Shown here in pieces: positions 7,401 to 12,003 of a DNA stretch of 12,003 bases. The DNA comes from an uncultured Clostridia bacterium (GTDB lineage: Bacteria; Bacillota; Clostridia; Oscillospirales; Ruminococcaceae). Below the pieces are notes generated by a model. It saw only the letters and a program-made list of their open reading frames with translations. It was not told the origin of the DNA and did not search any database. How positions within the stretch are numbered: position 1 is the stretch's first letter; each line of letters opens with the position of its first letter. The DNA lies in NCBI GenBank assembly GCA_947632425.1, contig CANRPG010000046.1, positions 1-12,003 of the forward strand, given 5' to 3'. The position numbers and the translations under genes are program-made.

Positions 7401-8857
7401 GCGATAAAGCCCCCGATATAGACCTGAACTTCTCGGGCGACTATCAGGCAAAAGCGCACAGATATACCGAAGAACTTTTCGGCGAGGATCACGTATTCAA
7501 GGCGGGTACGATAAGCCTTGTAAAGGAAAAGACCGCTTTCGGATATATAAAGAAGTATTACGAAAGCAAAAATCCTGCATCGGGCGGCGGCAATATTACC
7601 GATGCGGAAATGCAAAGGCTTGTTCTGGGCTGTACAGGCATAAAGAGAACTACCAGCCAGCACCCCGGCGGAATGGTAGTTATACCTGCGGGATATGATG
7701 TTTATGATTTTACGCCCGTTCAGCACCCTGCCGACAAGACAGAGTCAGATATGGTAACTACGCACTTTGACTTCCGCTCGCTTCATGATACCATTCTTAA
7801 ACTTGATGAGCTTGGTCATGATGTGCCGACTATGTATAAGTATCTTGAAAAGTTTACCGGCAAAGATATAACTACAGTACCTATGTCCGATCCGCAGGTG
7901 TACGAGCTGTTTACATCTACCGATCCACTGGGCGTTACCGAGGAGGATATTTTCACACCCAACGGTACTTTGGGCATACCCGAAATGGGCACGAGATTCG
8001 TTATAAAAATGCTTCTGGAAGCCAGACCTAAGAACTTTTCCGACCTATTGCAGATATCGGGACTTTCACACGGAACAGACGTGTGGACGGGCAACGCGCA
8101 GGATCTTATAGCAAACGGCACCTGCGATATTTCCTCGGTAATAGGCACGCGCGACAGCATTATGACCTATCTTCTGTACCACGGCTTAGAGCCGAAACTG
8201 GCATTCAGCATAATGGAGATAACCCGTAAAGGACAGGCAGTCAAAAAGCTGACAGAGGAAATGAAGCAGGATATGCGCGACCATAATGTCCCCGAGTGGT
8301 ATATAGATTCATGCCTGAAAATAAAGTATATGTTCCCGAAAGCGCACGCCGCTGCGTATATGATAGCATCTATCAGGCTTTGCTGGTTCAAGGTGCATGA
8401 GCCGCTGGCGTTTTATGCCACGATGTTCACCGTAAAGGGCGAGGCATTAGACTATGACACAGTAAGCAAAGGCAAAACGGCTGTAAGAAACAAAATATCC
8501 GATATGAGGGGGCTGAGCGACCCTTCGGCTACAGAAGCAGATACGCTGGATACCCTTATGCTGGTGAATGAAATGCTCAGCCGCGGTTTTGAGTTTCTGC
8601 CTATTGACATACACAAGTCACATTCATTTATATACAGAATAGAGGACGGCAAACTGCGCGTGCCTTTCTGCGCGATCGCAGGTGTGGGAAGAAACGCCGC
8701 CGACTTTGTTTACGATGCAGCGTGTACAATAAAGGATTTTGTTTCTATAGAAGATTTCCAGCTTAGGTCTAAAGTAACAAAGAGCGTGATAGATGCGCTG
8801 GCAGGCTGCGGAGCGTTCGGAGATATACCGACAGACAGCCAGATATCGTTTTTCTGA
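4424..8857 (+). CDS. polC: DNA polymerase III alpha subunit, PolC type
   Basis: Replicative DNA polymerase with built-in 3'-5' proofreading, specific to Bacillota and relatives. The 1477-residue protein is full length (B. subtilis PolC is about 1440). In order: a variable N-terminal domain (to about 215); an OB-fold (about 225-335); a PHP domain beginning at HCHSRM (341-346), split by a DEDDh exonuclease with Asp432 and Glu434 in FDIETTG, Asp518 in NASFD, and His571 and Asp576 in HRANDD; the palm motif GSRGSVGSS (916-924); a zinc site Cys944, Cys947, Cys969, Cys972; catalytic Asp998 and Asp1000 in PDIDLNFSG; TSQHPGG (around 1080); and the third catalytic Asp1128 in KLDELGHD. The C-terminal QISFF (1473-1477) fits a beta-clamp binding tail. 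All key residues are present. A Shine-Dalgarno-like GAAGAAGTGAG precedes the ATG. No terminator hairpin is visible after the stop. Confidence 0.98.
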   Translation: MSTIKEFFEEYADIIPKSMENGRVIKLMTDKEFTYLAVTAAFDTLVPYEDIEKFQNKLAKQLCVRSCLVYPEYAPELFDISYFGDITEFLKRSFSAVNGFFDDADAQMKDGRLCITLKNGGYKVLEKAGIHTALPKLLYELFSLDMEVDFTGELNSDQEFLDNYRREMLESIPMPAPQPKEEKKENGFSSVSVNFADENFSGEDAVVVLGSAIAGDAKFTPLSQIQLSDDIYTVWGDVFSIETRETKTKKLIANIMFTDYTSSHTIKIIAADKVNKYSKTKITKAILEEAANKLKNKTIAVRGKLEYDDFDHKEYFTPVDIMIIKRRMKTDGAEQKRVELHCHSRMSVMDAITPPEDLVKRAFEWGHRAIAITDHGVCQGYPAAMGACDAIRKGGGKFKLLFGCEAYQVNDDVKVSVGNDTRKLTDELIAFDIETTGLSSATGRIIEIGAVKMRGLEVVDTFDTFIDQGITISGHTTALTSITNDMVKGAPSEKQALDSFFEFCGKSPVLIAHNASFDTSFINAYLARSGETFEYSYIDTLAMSRMMLPELKKHKLDKVAQHLKLGDFQHHRANDDARICGEIFASLASRLLKEHGENTVTFDKLNSLCGVVDVANIPPKDTYHQIILVKDNVGLKNLYKLVSYSNLKYFKKVPRIPKSELTAHREGLIIGSACEAGELFRAVVAGKPWNELCEIASFYDYLEIQPIGNNAFMLRNGTAASEEQLRDFNRIIVKLGDELGIPVCATGDVHFLDKKDAIFRTMIQSVRYPEDCDNQPPLYFKTTEEMLEEFSYLGEEKAFEIVVKNTNMIADMCDPDLRPFPNGTFTPYIEGSVRELQVICWKRCCSIYGDVDPETIEIPDGDDADISACFEGHIPEIVFKRLKRELDSIIKHGFAVLYMISQKIVANSNENGYQVGSRGSVGSSFVASMSGISEVNPLMPHYYCKKCHYSEFVTDGTVGSGFDLPDKNCPNCGEPLQRDGHDIPFETFLGFDGDKAPDIDLNFSGDYQAKAHRYTEELFGEDHVFKAGTISLVKEKTAFGYIKKYYESKNPASGGGNITDAEMQRLVLGCTGIKRTTSQHPGGMVVIPAGYDVYDFTPVQHPADKTESDMVTTHFDFRSLHDTILKLDELGHDVPTMYKYLEKFTGKDITTVPMSDPQVYELFTSTDPLGVTEEDIFTPNGTLGIPEMGTRFVIKMLLEARPKNFSDLLQISGLSHGTDVWTGNAQDLIANGTCDISSVIGTRDSIMTYLLYHGLEPKLAFSIMEITRKGQAVKKLTEEMKQDMRDHNVPEWYIDSCLKIKYMFPKAHAAAYMIASIRLCWFKVHEPLAFYATMFTVKGEALDYDTVSKGKTAVRNKISDMRGLSDPSATEADTLDTLMLVNEMLSRGFEFLPIDIHKSHSFIYRIEDGKLRVPFCAIAGVGRNAADFVYDAACTIKDFVSIEDFQLRSKVTKSVIDALAGCGAFGDIPTDSQISFF

Positions 8858-8902
8858 TAAAATGCGGTCTGTTATGCTGTAAATGTTTGTGCAATATTTC
8901 TA

Positions 8903-8932
8903 TTGACAGCGCGCGCTTGCATATGTTATCAT
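8903..8932 (+). promoter_or_regulatory. Promoter of the histidine operon
   Basis: A perfect -35 hexamer TTGACA (8903-8908) is followed after 18 bases by TATCAT (8927-8932). Transcription should start near 8939, giving a leader of about 50 bases to the hisZ ATG. The spacer contains the self-complementary AGCGCGCGCT (8908-8917), and the -10 overlaps the 18-bp palindrome at 8931-8948. The his genes are therefore probably expressed separately from polC. Confidence 0.75.
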
Positions 8933-8948
8933 AGTATCATGATACTAT
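8931..8948. promoter_or_regulatory. Perfect 18-bp palindrome, likely his operator
   Basis: ATAGTATCA followed by TGATACTAT is a perfect palindrome with no spacer. It overlaps the last two bases of the -10 element and is centred on the predicted transcription start, the classical position for a repressor site. The leader is too short for a T-box, which controls his genes in many Bacillota, so protein-mediated repression is the simpler reading. A TrpR-like (YerC/HisR-type) repressor is one candidate; I cannot match the site to a known motif with certainty. Confidence 0.65.
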
Positions 8949-8989
8949 AGTAATACTTTAATATGATAAAACATCTGAAAGGAAAATAT

Positions 8990-10207
8990 ATGCGTACATA
9001 TGAACTTATAACCCCCGAAGGTACAAAAGATGTGCTTTTTGACGAGTGCCTTGCGCGGCGCGACGTTGAGAACAGATACAGAAAAATATTCGGCGGAATG
9101 GGCTACAGCGAGGTCATAACGCCGGGAATAGAGTTTTACGATGTGTTCAATGACGGCTCGCGTAAGTATTCGCAGGAGGCGCTTTACAAACTTACCGATG
9201 CAAAGGGCAGGCTGATAACCCTTCGCCCCGACTGCACGATACCTATAGCGCGCCTTGCAGCAACAAGACTGCGTGATGTGCCTATGCCGCTGCGGCTGTT
9301 TTACGTCCAGACTGTGTATGAAAACAACAAACTGCTAAAAGGCAGAAGCGATGAGATAGTACAGTCGGGCATTGAGCTTATCGGCTCGGAATACAAAAGA
9401 GCGGATTTTGAAGTTATGAGCATAGCCGTAAAGGCTTTGAAAGAATATGAAGGCACTGATTTTCGTTTAGAGATAGGCGATGTTGGCTATTTCAAAGAGC
9501 TTGTTTCAATGCTTGGTGTGTCAGAGGGCGTTGCGGAAGATATTCGCTATCTTATAGAGGCGAAGAATTATCCTGCGCTCAATGACCTGCTTGACAGCAT
9601 AGGCGATACGCCTGTTACAGAGGCTCTGAAAAAGCTGCCTGCGCTGTTCGGCGGAGTAGAGGTGTTTGACAAGGCTGCAAAGCTTGCCTCAAACGATAAA
9701 ACCCGCGAGATACTCGATAACCTGAAAGCTTTCTATACAAGTCTGCAAAAGCTTGATCTGGGTGATCGGCTTTCGGTAGACCTGGGCATAGTCAACCGCA
9801 CAGACTACTACACGGGAATAGTGTTCAAAGGGTATCTCAGCGGTGTTGGCGAGGCAGTATTGCAGGGCGGCAGATACAACAGGCTGCTCTCGGAGTTTGG
9901 CATGAACGCCCCTGCTACAGGCTTTGCGGTGAATGTAAACCTTGTGGCTGCGCTTGTAAGAAAACTGGGGCTTTCTCCCGTGCAGACCGCGCCCGAAGCT
10001 GTGGTATACGGCGAGCATGGCTACTGCATAGAGGCTATTTCTTACACAATGCAGCTTGCCGAAAAAGGCATAGCCGCTGAAAATGCGGTGTTTGACAGCT
10101 TTGAAGAGACCGTGGCTGCCGCAAAGGCGAGGGGCATAAAAGAAATATATGTTGTATCCGATAAGGTAAAGAAGCTTACGTACAAGGACGGTGAGTATCG
10201 TGAATAG
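8990..10207 (+). CDS. hisZ: ATP phosphoribosyltransferase regulatory subunit
   Basis: Paralogue of histidyl-tRNA synthetase that partners with short-form HisG in the first step of histidine synthesis and is needed for its activity and feedback control. The 405-residue protein keeps the class II synthetase core: LRPDCTIPIAR (78-88), a YVQTVYE segment, a TDYYTGIVFKGY segment and GGRYNRL (293-299). I call HisZ rather than HisS because it is short, heads a his operon and directly precedes hisG. The ATG at 8990 is chosen because AAAGGA (8978-8983) lies 6 bases before it and the product begins with the family-like TPEGTKD. An upstream in-frame ATG at 8963 lacks a ribosome binding site. Its 3' end overlaps the hisG start, a sign of translational coupling. 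Confidence 0.93.
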   Translation: MRTYELITPEGTKDVLFDECLARRDVENRYRKIFGGMGYSEVITPGIEFYDVFNDGSRKYSQEALYKLTDAKGRLITLRPDCTIPIARLAATRLRDVPMPLRLFYVQTVYENNKLLKGRSDEIVQSGIELIGSEYKRADFEVMSIAVKALKEYEGTDFRLEIGDVGYFKELVSMLGVSEGVAEDIRYLIEAKNYPALNDLLDSIGDTPVTEALKKLPALFGGVEVFDKAAKLASNDKTREILDNLKAFYTSLQKLDLGDRLSVDLGIVNRTDYYTGIVFKGYLSGVGEAVLQGGRYNRLLSEFGMNAPATGFAVNVNLVAALVRKLGLSPVQTAPEAVVYGEHGYCIEAISYTMQLAEKGIAAENAVFDSFEETVAAAKARGIKEIYVVSDKVKKLTYKDGEYRE

Positions 10208-10776
10208 ACCGCTGAGGATAGCTCTTACAAAGGGCAGGCTTGAAAAAGATACCGTTGCCGTTTTTGAAAGGATAGGCTATGACTGCTCCAGCGTGCATGA
10301 AAAGGGCAGAAAGCTGATACTCCCCATAGGCGGCGCGAATATCGAAGTTGTGCTTGCCAAAGCGAACGATGTTATTACATATGTTGAACACGGTGTGTGC
10401 GATGCAGGCGTTGTAGGCAAAGACACCATTATGGAAATGCAGGGCAACTAAAAAAGGCGCCGACTTTTTCGGCGGATATGATATAAAAACCATTGCTTCA
10501 AAATATCCCAACGTTGCGAGAAATTATTTTGAGAGCATAGGCATGGACGTTGAGATAGTAAAGATAGAAGGCTCGGTAGAGCTTGCACCGCTTCTGGAAC
10601 TTGCTGACGGCATAGTCGATATTGTTGAAACGGGCACAACGCTGAAAGAAAACGGTCTTGAAGTTGTTCGCGAGATAGCGCCCATTTCGGCAAGGTTTAT
10701 AGTAAACACCGTAAGCTTAAAACTTCGCCAGCAGGAGATTGAAGACCTTGTAAAACTTATAAAAGCAAATATATAA
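10200..10776 (+). pseudogene. hisG: ATP phosphoribosyltransferase catalytic subunit, disrupted (deletion plus frameshift)
   Basis: HisG joins PRPP to ATP, the first step of histidine synthesis; short forms of about 210 residues require HisZ. The first half, from GTG 10200 (GGTGAG just upstream, overlapping the hisZ end by 8 bases), reads RIALTKGRLEKDT, KGRKLILPIGG, ITYVEHGVCDAGVVGKDTIME, then stops at TAA 10449-10451 after 83 codons. The second half resumes in the +1 frame from about 10450: KKGADFFGGYD, SKYPNVARNYFE, IKIEGSVELAPLLELADG with most residues matching, and the PRPP loop DIVETGTTLKENGL. The expected central block, roughly YEVLDLGFGKC and following, is missing. The halves total about 191 residues, so about 20 codons (near 59-62 bases, not a multiple of three) are gone. 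Both halves remain well conserved, implying a recent lesion or an assembly error. Function is probably lost. Confidence 0.88.
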
Positions 10777-10788
10777 AGGGGTAGTAAA

Positions 10789-12003
10789 ATGAAAGTCATA
10801 TATGCAAACGGCAAGGACGAATACGAGTTTTTCGCAGAGCTTGATAAACGTCACGTTGAGACCGATAAAAAGGTAACGGAGACTGTAAGCGAGATAATCG
10901 ATACTGTAAGAAAAGGCGGCGACAGCGCAGTTAAAGCCTATACAGAAAAGTTTGACGGCAAACTTCCGCAGTATTATGAAGTGCCGAGAGATGTTATAAA
11001 CGACGCTCTTACAGAGGCTGACAGCGTGTTCACAGATGCGCTTCTCAATTGCATCGAGAATATACGGAGCTTTCACGAGCGGCAGAAGTCGCAGTCGTTC
11101 GTAGATACAAAAGACAACGGCGTTATCCTCGGTCAGAGGGTGAGAGGTCTTGAAAGAGTGGGTCTGTATGTTCCCGGCGGCACAGCGGCTTACCCGTCAT
11201 CGGTGCTTATGAACGCAGTACCTGCAAAAATAGCAGGCGTAAAAGAGATTATCATGGTGACACCGCCGCTGAAAGACGGCACGCCGAACAAAGATATTCT
11301 CGTCGCGGCGGCTCTTTGCGGCGTTGACAGGATATTTCTCTCGGGCGGTGCGCAGGCAATAGCTGCTCTGGCGTTTGGCACTGAAGAAATACCGAAAGTT
11401 GATAAGATAGTAGGCCCGGGAAATATATACGTAGCTACTGCGAAAAAGCTGCTTTACGGCACGGTGGATATCGATATGATTGCAGGCCCCAGCGAGATAC
11501 TTGTGCTCTCTGACGGCACTACCGACCCTTCATACATAGCAGCCGACCTTATGTCGCAGGCGGAGCACGATGTGCTTGCTTCTTCCGTTTTGGTAACTAC
11601 CGACAAGGACAGCGTTGAAAAGATATTTGAGCAGCTTGACAGGCAGATGGAGAAGCTTTCAAGAAAAGATATTATAAAAAAGTCGCTTGACGATTACGGC
11701 GCAGTTATAGTATGCACCGACAAGGAGCAGGCTATTGAAATGGCGAACCGCATAGCTCCCGAGCATATTGAGATACTTTTCAAAGACCCTCTGGAGTACG
11801 TCGGCAGGATAAACAACGCAGGTTCGATGTTTTTGGGAAACTATGCCCCCGAACCCCTCGGCGACTACTATGCAGGCCCCAACCACGTTCTGCCTACCAG
11901 CGGCACGGCAAGATTTTTCTCACCGCTCGGCGTAAACAGCTTTGAAAAGCGTTCCAGCTTTATATACTATACGCAGCAGGCTCTGCGCGAGGCTAAAGAC
12001 GAT
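10789..12003 (+). CDS. hisD: Histidinol dehydrogenase, 3' end beyond window
   Basis: Zinc enzyme that carries out the last two oxidations of histidine synthesis, L-histidinol to L-histidine with NAD. The frame is open from ATG 10789 to the window edge, 405 codons; the family is about 430 residues, so only a short C-terminal piece is missing. Visible motifs are VGLYVPGGTAAYPSS, KIVGPGN (206-212), SQAEHD (256-261, with zinc ligands Gln257 and His260), APEHIE with catalytic Glu325 and His326, and LGDYYAGPNHVLPTSG with zinc ligand Asp359. The fourth zinc ligand, near residue 419 in E. coli, lies outside the window. AAGGGG precedes the ATG, and the gap after hisG is 12 bases, so it belongs to the same operon. 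It shows no sign of decay, unlike hisG. Confidence 0.96.
   Translation, partial: MKVIYANGKDEYEFFAELDKRHVETDKKVTETVSEIIDTVRKGGDSAVKAYTEKFDGKLPQYYEVPRDVINDALTEADSVFTDALLNCIENIRSFHERQKSQSFVDTKDNGVILGQRVRGLERVGLYVPGGTAAYPSSVLMNAVPAKIAGVKEIIMVTPPLKDGTPNKDILVAAALCGVDRIFLSGGAQAIAALAFGTEEIPKVDKIVGPGNIYVATAKKLLYGTVDIDMIAGPSEILVLSDGTTDPSYIAADLMSQAEHDVLASSVLVTTDKDSVEKIFEQLDRQMEKLSRKDIIKKSLDDYGAVIVCTDKEQAIEMANRIAPEHIEILFKDPLEYVGRINNAGSMFLGNYAPEPLGDYYAGPNHVLPTSGTARFFSPLGVNSFEKRSSFIYYTQQALREAKDD

Noticed and set aside
8939..8989. Histidine T-box leader upstream of hisZ
   Set aside because: The leader is only about 50 bases, far too short for stem I plus antiterminator, and no T-box consensus or terminator is present.
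8963..8989. Longer hisZ beginning at ATG 8963
   Set aside because: No Shine-Dalgarno precedes that ATG, whereas AAAGGA is properly spaced before ATG 8990, where family homology begins.
10446..10460. Programmed +1 frameshift at AAC-TAA followed by six A's joining the two halves of hisG
   Set aside because: A shift would restore one frame but not the roughly 20 conserved residues missing at that point, so a real deletion must also be present. Mutation or assembly error explains both with one event.
1..12003. Mobile elements, CRISPR arrays, tRNA/rRNA genes, defence or biosynthetic systems
   Set aside because: No transposase or integrase, regularly spaced repeats, tRNA-like cloverleaf or accessory gene was seen; the window is core housekeeping genes plus short intergenic regions.

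Overview
The window reads as ordinary chromosomal core DNA from a Bacillota (Firmicutes) bacterium of class Clostridia, most likely an Oscillospiraceae/Ruminococcaceae gut anaerobe of the Ruminococcus or [Eubacterium] siraeum type. The reasons are a Gram-positive PolC-type replicative polymerase, a HisZ plus short-form HisG pair, the linkage of pyrH-frr-uppS-cdsA with ispG-polC, mid GC content and heavy use of ATA for isoleucine. The family-level placement is inference; no 16S or marker search was possible.

Layout. Positions 1-271 are non-coding: a strong 12-bp stem-loop (21-51), a smaller hairpin (77-95) and a short direct repeat. Positions 272-3151 hold a leftward operon, pyrH, frr, uppS, cdsA (UMP kinase, ribosome recycling factor, undecaprenyl diphosphate synthase, CDP-diglyceride synthetase), led by a near-consensus promoter at 3202-3230 and a palindrome touching the pyrH ribosome binding site. 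Positions 3152-3361 are a divergent control region. Positions 3362-8857 hold the rightward pair ispG (MEP isoprenoid pathway, 4Fe-4S enzyme) and polC (1477 residues, all catalytic motifs present). Positions 8858-8989 carry the promoter of a histidine operon, with a perfect 18-bp palindrome over the -10 element and expected transcription start. The his genes follow: hisZ, hisG, and hisD, which runs off the right edge.

How the genes work together. The leftward operon links nucleotide supply and translation recycling to envelope lipid synthesis: UppS makes the C55 lipid carrier and CdsA makes CDP-diacylglycerol. IspG lies upstream of UppS in metabolism, because the MEP pathway supplies the C5 units UppS condenses. 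HisZ and HisG normally form one ATP phosphoribosyltransferase complex for the first step of histidine synthesis, and HisD does the last.

Main anomaly. hisG is broken. About 20 conserved codons are missing near the middle, and the two flanking halves are in different frames with a stop at the junction. hisZ and hisD look intact, so this is either a recent strain-level lesion causing histidine auxotrophy or an assembly defect. I found no mobile element, CRISPR array, tRNA, rRNA, defence system or clearly novel gene system. The points of interest are the hisG lesion, the his operator, the pyrH leader palindrome and the unexplained left-edge non-coding block.
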